DNA from: Paramecium tetraurelia
Taxonomy: Eukaryota > Ciliophora > Oligohymenophorea > Peniculida > Parameciidae
NCBI RefSeq assembly: GCF_000165425.1
Contig: NW_001798984.1
Span: 207,969 to 271,968 of the forward strand
Length of the DNA: 64,000 bases
Direction: 5' to 3'
Shown: in pieces, positions 1 through 12,298 of the stretch
Numbering within the stretch: the stretch's first letter is position 1
Layout: each line of letters starts with the position of its first letter
Translations under genes and position numbers: made by a program
The notes under the pieces: model-generated
The model's database searches: none
Seen by the model: only the letters and a program-made list of their open reading frames with translations
What the model was told of the DNA's origin: nothing

Positions 1-418
1 GATCCTTAAACTAACTAGTTAGTTTATGATTTTGTTAGTGAAATATTAAGAATATTTTAATCTTCAACAGCTTATCTACCAGACATAAATGAAATGTGTG
101 AGGTTGTTAATGATTTTTAGTGCATATATCAATGAATTTTCATATTCTTACAAAATATATAGTAATTCTATTAGAAATTTAAAAGCAAGAGATTAAAATA
201 ATTATCAGTATAAATTCATTAATTAAACATATGATAATTCTTTATATTTTTATTTTTAAATAAGTTTATAAATAAAAATTATTTACTGCTTTAAATAAAA
301 TGTAATTGACTAGAAAGTTAAAAAATTAAATGAAGCAAGGAGTCTTTAAAGAATAGTATTAGTAAATTATAATTTATCGAAATTGATTAATTAATAATAT
401 TAATGATGATAATCAAAT
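1..418. other. AT-rich stretch without a recognisable gene
   Basis: I see no coding frame that holds here under the TGA-only stop code and no RNA gene. It is probably intergenic or 5' sequence of the gene that follows. Confidence 0.3.
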
Positions 419-707
419 GAGTAGGTGTGACTTGAATTCTTAGAGTTGAATTGTCTAATGTATATGGTCATATTCTAAAATACTTAATTGACTTTTCTTA
501 GAAGTATCTTGATCACTATAAACTTAACGATCTAATGATTAAACGAATATTGGCTCTTTACTTTTACTTATTAAGTATTAGTCAAATTATGAATGAGCAT
601 AGCCTAAATTTGAAGATGAAGTGGAAGATGATGAAATCGGAAAGTAAGGTAAAATGGAAAAATGCAATTAAGAGAATAACAATGATATAATATAAATATG
701 GGTTTGA
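419..707 (+). CDS. C-terminal part of an unrecognised protein
   Basis: From about 436 to 560 one frame reads a helical segment containing HILKYLIDFSQKYLDHYKL. From about 605 another frame reads an acidic tail (PKFEDEVEDDEIG) ending at TGA 705-707. The obvious intron between them, 577-604 (GTATTAG...CATAG, 28 nt), leaves the two pieces out of phase by one base, so the model is incomplete. No start codon is resolved. The tail suggests the end of a soluble protein; no family is recognised. PEP carboxykinase starts 157 bp downstream on the same strand. Confidence 0.35.
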
Positions 708-864
708 TGATTGATTGTTGAATATAATAATTAATAAAAAGAAGCTGAGTTTAATATGGGTTCTAATAGTATCTTAAATTACGTAATAAAAGGTTTATAG
801 TATAATGCGTAATATAAGAGTGCTAAATATAGAGTAAGGGTCGTCATAAATAAAATCATAAATA

Positions 865-2569
865 ATGCAGAATCAAGACCTGGCAACACATAATCTGCTA
901 CAGAGATGGGGACTTAACAACGCTACTGTATACAGAAATCCTAGTGTTCCACTCATCTATTAACTCTCTATGTTATAAGCTGACGGATCATCTACTAGGC
1001 CAGATTCTATAAATAGCACAGGAGCATTGGTGGCTTATTCAGGCAAGAAGTGTGGGTAAATAGTTAATAATAATGATGTAGACGAGTGCCTAAGGATAAA
1101 AGAATCATCAAAGACTAAGGGACAGAAAAAGATGTCTGGTGGGGAGATGTGAACATAGCTTTGAGTCCAGAATCCTATGGGGAAGTGGAGAAGATTGCTT
1201 TGGAGTATTTGGGAAGCAGAGAAAGAGTAATGAATGCTTTTGTATATTTTTAGTTGTTCATTATCGATGGATATGCAGGATGGGATGTTAACCATAGATT
1301 AAGAATCAGAGTATTTTGCACAAGACCATACCATGCATTATTTATGAAGAATATGTTAATCAGACCAACTGAAGAGGAGCTCAAAAAAGACTTTAACGGA
1401 GACGTTGATTTCTACATCTTCAATGCAGGACCTTAAATAATAGAGAAGCCTATAGAAGGAGTTACATCTGAAGGATGCGTAGCTGTGAATCTGACAGAGA
1501 GAAAGATGGTTATATTGGGCACTCAATATGCTGGGGAAATGAAGAAGGGAGTATTTGGAGTTACTCATTATCTATTTCCAAAGCAAGGAGTCCTCACATT
1601 ACACAGTTCAGCCAATGAAGGAGAGAATGGAGATGTCACTTTATTGTTTGGATTGAGTGGAACAGGCAAAACTACATTGAGTGCTGATCCCAAGAGAAAT
1701 CTCATAGGAGATGATGAACATGCTTGGTCTGATCATGGAATTTTTAATATTGAAGGCGGTTGTTATGCTAAGTGTGTTGATCTTTCTAAAGAAAAAGAAC
1801 CTGAGATTTTCAATGCCGTAAAGTTTGGAGCAGTTTTAGAAAATATTGAATACTTATCTAATGAGACCAGGGAAGTGGATTTCTCAAATATCTCAATCAC
1901 TGAAAACACTAGAGTGAGTTATCCCTTAGAATTCATACCAGGAGCCAAGTTTCCAGCTTAGGGAGGACATCCAAAGAACATATTCTTTTTGACTTGTGAT
2001 GCATATGGTGTTTTACCTCCAGTCTCTATGTTGACACCTGAATAAGCCATGTATCATTTCATCTCTGGTTACACTGCCAAAGTTGCAGGAACTGAGGTTG
2101 GAGTCAAAGAACCCTAAGCCACATTCTCTGCTTGTTTTGGAGAAGCCTTTTTAGCATTACATCCAACTCTCTATGCTAATATGCTGGCTGAAAAAATCAA
2201 GAAGCATGATACCAAAGTGTGGTTAATTAACACAGGGTGGTCTGGTGGAAAGTATGGAGTGGGATAGAGGATGTCATTGAAATATACTAGAGCTATAATA
2301 GATCTAATCCATAATGGAGAATTGAAAAATGCTGAATTTGAGAACTTCCCTATTTTTAACTTCAGAATTCCTAAGGCTGCCAAGAATATTCCTTCAGAGA
2401 TTCTTAATCCAAGGAATACATGGAAGTATAATATTGATTTAATATATTTAGAAATCCAGATGAATTTGATAAACAATTATTAGAATTAGCTTAAAAGTTT
2501 TAGGTCAATTTCAAAAAGTATGAAGATAAAGCAACAATAGAAGTTATTAGTGCAGGTCCAAAATTGTGA
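865..2569 (+). CDS. PCK: phosphoenolpyruvate carboxykinase (ATP)
   Basis: Catalyses oxaloacetate + ATP to phosphoenolpyruvate + CO2 + ADP, the entry step of gluconeogenesis, in the cytosol. Removing introns 1056-1081, 1227-1253 and 2426-2451 (26-27 nt each) gives 541 residues, the normal length of the ATP-dependent family. Visible motifs are the substrate segment [16 protein letters not shown], the P-loop [14 protein letters not shown] near residues 243-256, the metal-site GDDEHAW, and [13 protein letters not shown] near the C-terminus. The ATP-type P-loop and length separate it from the longer GTP-dependent enzymes. Many Gln codons are TAA or TAG. The start is the first ATG in frame with the conserved N-terminal region. 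The next gene follows after 63 bp. Confidence 0.95.
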
Positions 2570-2632
2570 TTATAATTTGTATCTATATTGGATTTGTTAG
2601 TATATTTGCTACAACATTATTATTAATATTAT

Positions 2633-4135
2633 ATGCAGAAGGAAATTTAAAATTATATTGGAGATTTTAGTCTTGATTATACGAATGCTGCTATCTTTGG
2701 AAAAATGTAATTGCAAGTGAATAAATACTTAATTCTCGTTGTTAATTCATAATGTGTTGGTTAATTATTAGGACATGAAATCTATTTGATTAAATAATTG
2801 GTTTTCTATCCTTTATCAGAAAGCGAAGTCATCCACAAAAACGATTAAGTCTATATTGACATGATCAAATCCATAGTGTGTGACGACTCCAGCTATTACA
2901 GTTTGACTTATAATCTTACGCATAGTTTACAACTTAAGAAGAATAGGAATCGATTTGCAATTAATCACAAATACTTGGAAGATATAGAAAATAAGACTTA
3001 TGTAATCAACGGATGTGTCCAAATCTACAACAATGCCACACTCACATTTTGTTAAATTGTCAGAAGAGAATGTTTAAGACAAGGCCGAAGATTTACCCAG
3101 AGAGGATGTGATTAACAGGGAAATTGTACCAATTACACTGAAATCGAGGATGTCTATTAAATTAACAAATCCACATACTCCTTTGTTTAAGTGAGAGGAT
3201 CACTACCTTTCAAGTGGTCCTAAGTACCATATTTGAATCCAAAACCCAGTATTGTAAATTTAACATTAAATATACCTAGTAAATTGATGGCAATTCAGAT
3301 AATAATATTGAACTATGCAATGCACATCTCTTTACCCAAATCTCATATTACAGAGAGATGTTCATATTGAATTTAATTGATCGCAAAGGGAAACAATAGA
3401 AACTAGGAAATTATTTCTAATAAATCTTGGAGTCTTTCCAGAGAAGAGAAATCTAATATTTTTGGTTTGATTTTCATTAAGAAAGAGCCAATCTTAATAA
3501 ATTGGTAGATGAAATTAGTTCAGTCTTGGAATAATATGGCTATTATTAAATAGCTAATTAAAACACTAAGCTAATTTCTGAATAAAAGGGAGTTTTCAGA
3601 GTGAATTGCATGTCCTGTATTGATAGAACAAATGTGGTGTAATATTTAATAAGCAAATTCATTTTAGAGGAAATCATTTAAGATGCTGGATTAGAAGACT
3701 CATTAGAATCCATACATAAGAAAATATGGATCAATTCAGGAAATCAATTAAGTAAATTATATTCAGGTACTAATTCATTGAAGAATGATTATATCAAATA
3801 TGGTAAATAAACTAAGTGTGGGATGATTATCGATGCAACATTGTCAACTAAAAGATACTTCTTAAATCATTTTAATGATTATCACATACAAAATAGCATT
3901 GATTTAACTCTTGGATTATGGGATATGAACGATTCTCGATTTCACAATTACAAATTTGAAAACTCTCTTCAAAAATGCCTACTCATAGTATTTAATACTA
4001 ACTATTAATTAGTTTTTTTTGCTGATGTTAGTGTTCAATTTTTTAAATTTGGGTATTCTAAGTCCAGCTTTGTCATTTTTAGTACTAAATTACTTTCCAT
4101 AGGTATATTAAGTAAGATCAATATTAACATAATGA
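2633..4135 (+). CDS. SAC1: Sac1-like phosphoinositide phosphatase
   Basis: Removes phosphate from phosphatidylinositol monophosphates, typically PI4P at ER and Golgi membranes. With introns 3279-3298 (20 nt) and 3988-4012 (25 nt) removed the product is 485 residues. The SAC domain shows RRFTQRGCDQQGNCTNYTE, the QVRGSLPFKWSQ segment, NLIDRKG, and the catalytic CX5R loop in NCMSCIDRTNVVQ with Cys near residue 318. The C-terminus after the second intron is strongly hydrophobic with a central proline, matching the two-span ER anchor of Sac1 proteins. It is shorter than yeast and animal Sac1 (about 600). Catalytic residues look intact. Confidence 0.9.
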
Positions 4136-4432
4136 TGCATCAGGATAGATTAATAAAATTATTGAATTATATTAAATCAAAATAATTATAAATAGTAAAC
4201 TTATACAGCCGATTATATAAATTGTAATGCATTCCTTAATTATTCTATTAGCTTTTTAATGATATTCTATATTTGAAGATAAAATTAAATTTAAATATGT
4301 AAAAAATAACTCCTTTTCTACTGATTATCCTAGTTTCCTATTATATAATGCAATATTAGGTCTATAAAATAATTAAGATAAAGTTATCAGGTATAAAATT
4401 CTCATAAACATAAAAATTGTATATATATATTT

Positions 4433-6399
4433 TCATTTTATATTAAAAGAATCCTGATTATTTCTCCCAATGACTCCTAATACTCTGTAGGGCTGAAATT
4501 CATTAGCATAAACTCTTCGTTAACTACTCAAACTGATTGCTCGAGTCTGGCGTTATTTGGGACTCATGCATTCTAAGGCTAGATTGCTGAGATCTAAAAT
4601 TGGAGGGGCATAGAATTCTCTATCCACAGAATGCTTTTAATTTCGAGGACGCAATGAGGGATTTGGATTATTATGTTAAGAACTAGCCATGGAAGGGAGA
4701 TGATTTAAAGGTTTCAATTGTATTTTGAATGCATTTTTAGTCAACGGAGATTATTGTCTAATGTTATTGTTGTTGTACTCTTATTATGAGACTTAGATTA
4801 CATTGTGCATCTATTGATAATTGGTTTAAATGATGTCTTCATTCAAATACTATTTTAACTATTATTTTTTGACTCTTCTTTTTTTCAGTGTTTGTGGGGA
4901 TTTGGTTGGACTTGGAGTGGTTGATTATTCTAATTGTTTTTCACTATTTTATTAATGTGATATTTTAATATCTTAAATTAATTATTGATTATCTTCAGTG
5001 GTTTGATTTAGTTTAGTTGATTAAATTATTAATTATTATCTGATAATTGGCTTTTCTTGTTTTTCTTTATTCCTGTGAACTGATAATTTCATCATTTGCT
5101 CCTACTCTATGTCTTCGATCACAGTAGGTGTTTGATTCTACAGATTCAAGTTGACCACTCTAATTGGCTATTTGGAAGTGAAGGGTAATAATAATTTGGA
5201 AGATTACAGAATGGTCGAATGTGATTACTTGGTTGAATCTATAGTAGTGTGCAGATCAATGCGAGTATTTTAATCCATTTTATTGGAAACACATGAGATT
5301 TTGCTTTTCTGATCTTCAGTCAAGGATTTCTAATAGTCTGCAAAAAGTTAATCATAATTGCCTAATAAGAATTCTTACTTTTTGATTTGATTAATCTTCT
5401 TTGACATTTCATTATAAAATTCCTTATCGTTCAACTATTTCTTGTATCCCATCTTATTCAGTAGCATTAGAGTGAGAATGAATTTGTGTAACTTTTGCGA
5501 TTGTTTCCACTTTTGAAATTGCTCCTCCATGGTTAATGGTTCATCATTACCGCAATTGAACCAGGGATGTAACAATGCTTAAGTGGCACTGTATCTTTTG
5601 GTTGGATTGATTTCTGTTAACCTTCGAAATAGACTATATTATATACTCTAGATTAATTATGTCAAAATTACTCATTAAGATACGTTTTGCATTGTTCATG
5701 CATCTGCAATTGTGATTAACTTACATCACAGCCCTTTTTATAATAAGGGTGTTATCCAACGATCAGTTGATACATAATCACTCCAGCAGCCCATATATCG
5801 ATGGCCTTGTTGTATATCTTATTATTTAATTATTCAGGTGCCATATAAATGAGTGTTCCACATTGTTTAGTCATTAAGGAGGCGTATCCTGTGCTTAAGC
5901 CGAAATCTGTTACTTTGACGAGGCTCAAATCATGAGTGACGAGTATGTTTTCAGGCTTGAGGTCTCTATGGGCGATGTTATTGTTATGCATGTATTGTAA
6001 GGCATTGAATATTTAATACATTATGTATTTGATCTGCTCTTCGGAACACTTGGGGATGGAACTTAAAGAGCCTACGAATAGATTGATCAGATGTACCTCC
6101 CTAAATGAGTTCCATTTCGATAAGTATCCTGGACTCAGTCTCATGTACTCCAAAAAACTTCACAATGTTGGGATGTTGCAACTCTTACAAAATATGAGCC
6201 TCCTACAATAGTTACTCCAATTGCAACAGGGATTTCTTCTTCATTACCTAGAATAAGTTAGGACATGGACAAATACTTTGACTGCCACCAATTGTTGGGT
6301 CTCCTTATTTAGGGCCTTCAACACAGTCCCAAAGGACCCTTGACCCAAAAAGCCTTAGAATTCAAACAGATCAAATGAGAAATCAGGATTGTCATTCAT
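4433..6399 (-). CDS. serine/threonine protein kinase, CAMK-like
   Basis: The product is about 621 residues after removing introns 6248-6276, 6072-6096, 5704-5724 and 5646-5671. The kinase domain starts at once: GQGSFGTV glycine loop, VAVKVMKKK lysine, [10 protein letters not shown] catalytic loop, [18 protein letters not shown] activation segment and [17 protein letters not shown] at the end, so it should be active. About 330 residues follow that are polar and Gln-rich with no domain I recognise, ending at TGA 4433-4435. Class is inferred from the activation loop; CAMK or SNF1-related is most likely. The 21-nt intron is a multiple of three and could be retained. Its start lies 17 bp from the divergent CaMKK-like gene. 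Confidence 0.9.
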
Positions 6400-6416
6400 G
6401 ATTAATAAAATTAATA
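6400..6416. promoter_or_regulatory. 17-bp gap between divergent start codons
   Basis: Only 17 bp of A+T-rich DNA separate the start codons of two divergent kinase genes. Any promoter for either gene must lie within this gap or inside the other gene's coding region. Confidence 0.4.
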
Positions 6417-7873
6417 ATGGGATGTGTATGTGAGAAATCGAAAAGAGTACAACCTGAACCAGCATAAATAGAAGTCCATCCCTGCGAAACTGCTCAACCT
6501 CAATCTTAAAATGTGAAATAAACCTCTCTTAAGAAACTGAAAATACCCTAAGTAGCTTATTGATGTGATTTTGTAGAAGAAGAAGAAAGTAAGGGAAACC
6601 CAAAAACTGGTCAAGAGTACCAATGAAGATGTAAATTAATTATTAAATGGAAGGGAGTGAAAATGATTAACGATTACATTTTTGATGAATTCCTTGGAGA
6701 AGGAGCATTTGGCAAAGTCAAATTGGCATTCAAAAGATCAAGTGGCTAAAAATATGCTATTAAAATCATGAGGAAAAGTAAACTACGACGATAAAGAGAG
6801 TATATTAAGGATGCTAAGGGAAGTAGGACTGACTATTTAATTAGATATGGTGATCAAGGATGCTCTCTAAGATGTAAGAAGAGAAATTGCCATCATGAAG
6901 AAACTCAGACACAAGAATTTAATACAATTGTTCGAAGTCATTGACAATCCAAACAACGATAAACTATTCATGGGTATTAACTTGTCTCATTATCAGTCCT
7001 GGAGTATGCTGAAGGAGGACAAGTGATCGAATGGGATGATGATGAATGCAAGTTTTATTAGGTCAATGAGTCAGTTGTACTTGATGAACCATTACTCAAT
7101 TAGATATTTCGTGATTGTATCAAGGGTCTCAATTATTGTAACAGTCCTTCAATTCTATCATCTAGTGCACAAGAATGGAGTGGTACACAGAGACCTAAAA
7201 CCATAGAATGTTCTCTTGACTGATAATAAAACTGCTAAAATTGCTGACTTTGGAGTTTCCACTATGGTCGGCAGTAAAAATGACGTCTTGGATAATACTC
7301 AAGGGACTTATTACTTCATGCCCCCAGAAGCTTGTGATAAGGATAAAGTTAAAGATGGCTATTCTGGTAAGGCTGCTGATATCTGGGCCTTGGGAATTAC
7401 ATTTTTTGCATTCGTCTATTTAGATGTTCCGTTTACAGGTTCCTCTATTCCTGATATACTTCACAATATCGCTCATAATCAGTATAAAATTCAAAGATTC
7501 TTAGAATTACATTCCCAGAAAGAAATGATATTAGTGATGGTCTCAAAGAGTTTCTCCAATTTATCTTATAAAAAGACCCTAAGGATAGACCTAAGATACC
7601 TGATATAGCCAAACATCCATGGTTGAATGCTTAGAATATGAATCTATGGGATGAAATGTACTCACTCATAAAATATATAGAAACAAAGAAGAGCAAACTG
7701 ACATGGAGATCGCGTAAGCAGATATAGATAATGCTTATTCATTGAGTTCGATAATGATGATTAAAAATTGGGCATTCAAATGGAGAACCACCTCCAATCT
7801 TAAAAAGATTACAAATATCCAATAAACATAGGCATAACCACAACAAATCAATTCAGAATAGATAATTAAATGA
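6417..7873 (+). CDS. CaMKK-like protein kinase, N-myristoylated
   Basis: The family (Ca2+/calmodulin-dependent kinase kinases and fungal SAK relatives) phosphorylates the activation loop of AMPK/CaMK kinases. Introns at 6552-6576, 6631-6653, 6823-6844, 6974-6996, 7138-7165, 7482-7504 and 7658-7680 leave 429 residues. The chosen start gives MGCVCEKSK, a myristoylation signal with cysteines for acylation, so membrane attachment is inferred. The kinase domain shows GEGAFGKVKLA, AIKIMRKSKLRRQ with the basic insert of CaMKKs, the VLEYAEGGQV hinge, VHRDLKPQNVLL, IADFGVS, FMPPEA and ADIWALGIT. A shorter start at 6663 would lose the myristoylation site. Seven introns is the highest count I could resolve in the window. 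Confidence 0.9.
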
Positions 7874-7903
7874 TAAAAATGAATAATAAATTATTTTACT
7901 CAA

Positions 7904-9174
7904 TCAATCAGTTAAAACCATAATATGACTAAAACCCAAAGCAATATCCTTAATCTTAATATTTTCCAATCCCAATTCTGGAATCAACCTAGTGTATGTT
8001 TCATAATATGGGACATCCATGTATCTCAAGTCTTCTCCCCCCCAAATAATGCAGTCTCCTTTACTTGTTAAAACCGCAGATCTATCAAATTTAGCATATA
8101 TCTTAACGATCTTCTCATCTGCATCAAGTGGTAAATTGATTTCAGTTTAGCCACTAAACTCAAAATCAAATTTAGACTTCACTCCCATCTAATTGTGCAA
8201 TAGACAACCAAAAAATATTAGTCTATTGTTGCTAGTTAATACTAGATTGTGAGCTTATCCTGAAACAATCTATTAAATTGATTCATCAGGTTGTAGATCT
8301 AAAAATACTTCTGTAGGTTCTTTTATTCTATCTATTTCATTATTCATTCCACATTATCCATACATATTTTAACCACAAGCATAAATTCTATTATCAGAAA
8401 CCTACAAAAGAGTGTGATGAGCACCAGAACTAATCCTCTAGATCTTTTGATTGCCAATATCCATCAATTATCTATGCTATGTAAATTCAACTAAGAACAA
8501 CTATTAACTTTTAATCAATACCATAAATCTATTCTTAGTCGTTCCTTCTTGTTTCAGTAAATTAATAATGATTTTTTTTGCCAGATCCATACACAACTCC
8601 TCCTTCAGTCAATAACAAACTGTGTTAATAACCACATGCTACTTAAATCACCTTATCTTTAGTTGGCAATTACAATTATTTAAACTAAAATTAATACTTT
8701 AATTCACCATTCCCCAACTAGCCTTTGTAGTTTTCTCCCATCCCATAACATACTCCATCATTCATCTGTATTATAATAAAACTGCCTCCGACTGCAAATG
8801 ATTTGATTGGAGCATCCATAATAGGCTTATTTAATAGAACTGGTTGAACAATGCCACCTCTCATCGATAACATTGTACCAAGAGGAGAATATTTCTAATG
8901 TTGACTCTGATTATAATACTTGCCATAATTAACATAGAGTGGGATTTCTCTTATAAAATGAGAGTGTTCTATTTTCAGTCATTGTGTCTAATTGCCAACC
9001 CCAATGTAATAATTGTCCATCTTACAATAATGCAAATGATTATGTCATGTTGGCTTCCAGTTATTTAACTCCCACGTTTTACAAATCAGGAACGAGTGCA
9101 AACTGCTCTAGACTTTTGAAATTGCCTTGTCCCAATTAGCCCATAAAATTCAAGCCTTTTGCAAATACTTTCAT
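7904..9174 (-). CDS. RCC1-repeat (beta-propeller) protein
   Basis: Introns 8895-8919 (25 nt) and 8491-8521 (31 nt) removed, the product is 404 residues. Repeats of RCC1 type recur through the whole length: FAKGLNFMGQLGQGN, GMGENYKGQLGNG, ACGYQHSLLLTEGG, SSGAHHTLL, YACGQNMYGQCG and SGQAHNLVLTSNN, ending with IALGFSHIMVLTD. The length fits a single seven-bladed propeller without other domains. Members include nucleotide exchange factors and scaffolds, so the molecular role cannot be stated. The gene converges on the CaMKK-like gene (30 bp apart) and diverges from the heat-shock-factor gene with 8 bp between start codons. Confidence 0.9.
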
Positions 9175-9182
9175 TAATTAAA
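9175..9182. promoter_or_regulatory. 8-bp gap between divergent start codons
   Basis: Eight bases separate the start codons of the RCC1-repeat gene and the heat-shock-factor gene. There is no room for a separate promoter or 5' leader unless transcription of one begins inside the other. Confidence 0.4.
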
Positions 9183-10074
9183 ATGTAAGATAAATAAAAA
9201 CCAAAATTATTCCTCGAAAAATTATTCGATTTATTAGAGGTATATTCAATTGTAAATAGTCTGGTGAAGCAAGTAACATTATTCAATGGACTGTCGATAA
9301 AGATGCTATCAAAATTATTAATCGAGTACAATTGATTCGCGACATCCTACCCAACATTTTCAAATAAACATCTTATAAGAGCTTTACTAAATAGATGAAT
9401 CTTTACAATTTTAAGAGTACAAAGGATGAAAGTGGCTTTACTGTCTTTATTAATCCACATTTTACTCAGAGTTCGCTGAATCTTACATAAATCATGGCAG
9501 AGAAACGAACCATTAAAAAGTCAAAGAAGGAAGACACTAAGAAGAGAAGTGAACTGCAACAAGAACATGAATAGCTCAAATAAAAATTGATGGCATTGTT
9601 CAAGTATTAAGTGACTCTTTAAAATGAAATCAAAACATAATTGGAAATCCACAAGCATCTTCAAATGAGAGTGGGCATAATTAAAAAATGTATTTATCAT
9701 CGCAAAGAGAATGGATTAAAGAGAAGAAGAAAAATTTATAATTTTTTGAATTCCTTTTTTACACATCTCAAATCTTCAGTTATATGTATTCATTTAACAT
9801 TTACAGAAATTAGGTCAAAAATTTCTAATTTTGAATCATGATCTAATTTGTTAATGTGATGACAACGATGAAGAATAATGTCTAGACTTTTAGAATTTCT
9901 AGGTCATTATATCAAACACCTTACTTGACACCAAGAAACCTTACAATTTTCTAATAAAATTCTATAAGATAATTACAAGATTTATTCTACGACGAAGATA
10001 ATAAGCCAAAGTCTTTTTTATAATTAACACCTGAATAATAAAAATAATATATTGAAACTATCTGGGATGATTGA
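9183..10074 (+). CDS. HSF: heat shock factor-type transcription factor
   Basis: After the intron 9222-9241 (GTATATTC...AATAG, 20 nt) the N-terminus is an HSF DNA-binding domain: FLEKLFDLLE, NIIQWTVDKDAIKI, ILPNIFKQTSYKSFTKQMN, LYNF and FINPHFTQ. A basic stretch and a coiled coil rich in Leu, Gln and Glu follow, as in the HSF trimerisation region. An intron near 9779-9806 (28 nt) continues the protein to CDDNDEEQCLDF. After the TTTT at 9888-9891 the reading frame must move by +1 to read RISRSLYQTPYLTPRN through to LTPEQQKQYIETIWDD and TGA. The DNA-binding part is certain; the C-terminal join is not. Confidence 0.8.
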
Positions 10075-10285
10075 TTTATATACATATATATAAATAATAT
10101 CATTTGATTAATCAGACCTCTTCATTATCCAAGATAATAATTACACATATATTTTATACGTCAATCTTAGCTAAAATCACATAAATCAAATTAGAGATTA
10201 TAATTCTTAATTAGAAATTTATGCTTTTATTAGTTGATTTTAAATTGTTTAAATTAATACACATTTTTATTAATTTTATTAATTA

Positions 10286-10936
10286 ATGATTAGCACTCCA
10301 ATAAATAATACTCAATCAGAAATCAAAGAATACATTGACAAAACCCAATAAACTATTCATGCTCAAAAATAAATTGTTGATATCCTTGATGCTCAAATTG
10401 ACCAATTATTCAAATTATAAAATATCAGAAATCAAATTGATTAAACTTCTAATTACACTTAGAATTTAATAATCGAACTCAAAAAATAAGAAAAAGAGTT
10501 AGAAGGTATATCATCAGAGTAGGATGAGTTAATAAGAACATTAGAAAAAGCAGTTGCAAGTGAAGAGTAAGTAGAACATGATGCTGCTCGTTTGCATCAA
10601 TAAGAAAAAACTTTAATTTAGAGAATGTCTAATTACATTTAGGAAGTATAGCAGTAAAATATTTAATTAGATTAAAAGCGGTTAAAACACAAGTTTAAAC
10701 TTAACATAAACATATTTTTAAGTTTTAGATAAGCAAGCCTAAAAATGAATGTATATAAAATGTATTAAATGTTTAAAAATTATTTAAAACAACTTCTTTT
10801 CATTAATCTCAAATATTATGAAATAAATCTTAGGTATTTTGAGAGAGAGTTTAGACTTTAACAAAATAATAATTATGCAAAAGCAATATTGACTATTTTT
10901 ATGTATAAATTCTATTAACAATTGTTCACAGTTTGA
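10286..10936 (+). CDS. predicted coiled-coil protein
   Basis: A single open frame of 216 residues. Residues about 10-135 are a continuous heptad-like coiled coil rich in Gln, Glu, Lys, Ile and Leu (for example EKAVASEEQVEHDAARLHQQ). The last 75 residues are Tyr/Phe/Asn-rich and less convincing; the true end may be earlier, with an intron near 10696-10725 that keeps the frame. No family is recognised. It lies between two heat-shock-factor-like genes on the same strand. Confidence 0.5.
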
Positions 10937-11337
10937 TACATAACAAATAAATTCTAGGGAAAAAAATTTAACCTGGATTCTCAACTTAAATCAAATATTT
11001 ATATTATTGTATACAAAATTAATATAAAATGAGATAAATTAATTTAATTTAAAAAAATCTATTAGTTCATTTAGTGTTGGCGAATCAATCTATTTAACAA
11101 TATCTATCTCTATATTTCATTACAATTTCGTTTATTTCATCATAGTCATTCCAAAAAGATAACTCTGAAAATAACGACAAATTTAAAAGCAGAATCAGTT
11201 ATTTAATTGCTTAATGGATATGCTGCCATTTTGTAAGCTAGAGTGCGTTCCATTCTAGTAAAAGCTGATTATATTGAAGTATTGTTTTCTGTTTATAATA
11301 AATTTTATTATTGAAGTTTGAATAATATAAATATTCC
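10937..11337. other. AT-rich intergenic stretch
   Basis: I see no supported coding frame or RNA gene between the coiled-coil gene and the second HSF-like gene. It should hold the 3' end of one and the promoter of the other. Confidence 0.35.
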
Positions 11338-12274
11338 ATGAATAATTAACCAAAAAACGAAAATAGAAGCTTTATGAAAATTCTAATTCAAATTTTAGAT
11401 GTATTTTAAATAAATATTAAGAATTAATCATTATAAAATATCATTAGAAAGAATGAAGATAATAATGGATTCATTGTAGTAAATTAAAAAGAGTTTGTTT
11501 AAAAGATCCTATTCTAATATTATAAGTCAAAAAAATTTGCTAGTTTCCGAAGGTATTGTTATAGCTAAAATCGAGATCTTTAAACTCTTATGGATTTTAA
11601 GTCTATAAATTATAAAATGGGTAAAAGCTATTCATTAATAAGAATATTATTTCAATCAATACAAATATTCATAAAAGAAGTTAAACTACAAATTTTTAGA
11701 ATTATTACTAATAAATAGAATCTGATCATCAAATTTTATTTTTATAACTTTCTTAGTTGAAAAGAAGTTAAGAATAGATGGAGGAAAATATTAGAAAACT
11801 ACTTTCCATTCAATAGGAATTAACATAAAAGTTGCAAATTACAATGATAGTAAGAAAATTCTTGAATATTAGAAATATATCCAAGGTATATTAGATTCCT
11901 ATCTAACAGGTAAGAAAGCAGAAAAATTTGTGTTACAATTTTGTTTTTCAATAAATAATAAACAATTCAGTAACTTATTGATATATTCATTAGAAAAATT
12001 CATGAAGAATATATTTAAAAAAGCATTATCCTTACCAGATATAAACTACTACCCAATTAATGATTAATAATTAGAAATATCGAATCACAAATACTCAAAT
12101 ATTGGATTCTTAGATTAAAACATAGAACCAATCTTTAATATAAATAACTTTTTCTCACTTTAATAATTTAATAGTATGTTTTTAAGCAATCGTAATTACG
12201 ACAGTATAGAGAAAGAGGAAGATTATGATAGTAATTTAAGTAATTTTTTTTGTTTTAATCAAATAGAAATGTGA
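11338..12274 (+). CDS. divergent heat shock factor-like protein
   Basis: With introns 11401-11421, 11553-11575 and 11831-11850 removed the product is 290 residues. The N-terminal part matches an HSF DNA-binding domain: NNGFIVVNQKEF, KILFQYYKSKKFASFRRSL, NSYGFQVYKL and KLFIN. A Gln/Leu/Glu coiled coil (QLKRSQEQMEENIRKLLSIQ) corresponds to the oligomerisation region. Helix 3 reads SFRRSLNSYGF against the family form SFVRQLNxYGF, and the usual tryptophan before the helix-turn-helix is absent. The third intron starts GTTG rather than GTA and is less sure. It may be a paralogue of the HSF gene 2 kb upstream. Confidence 0.75.
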
Positions 12275-12298
12275 TTTTAATAATGTATTCTAATTCTC

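Noticed and set aside
4297-4770. Plus-strand candidate gene with signal-peptide-like start and text such as GTHAFQGQIAEIQNWRG
   Set aside because: It needs two frame breaks. The minus strand reads one unbroken frame through the same bases that joins the kinase upstream and ends at TGA 4433, so the plus frames are antisense shadow.
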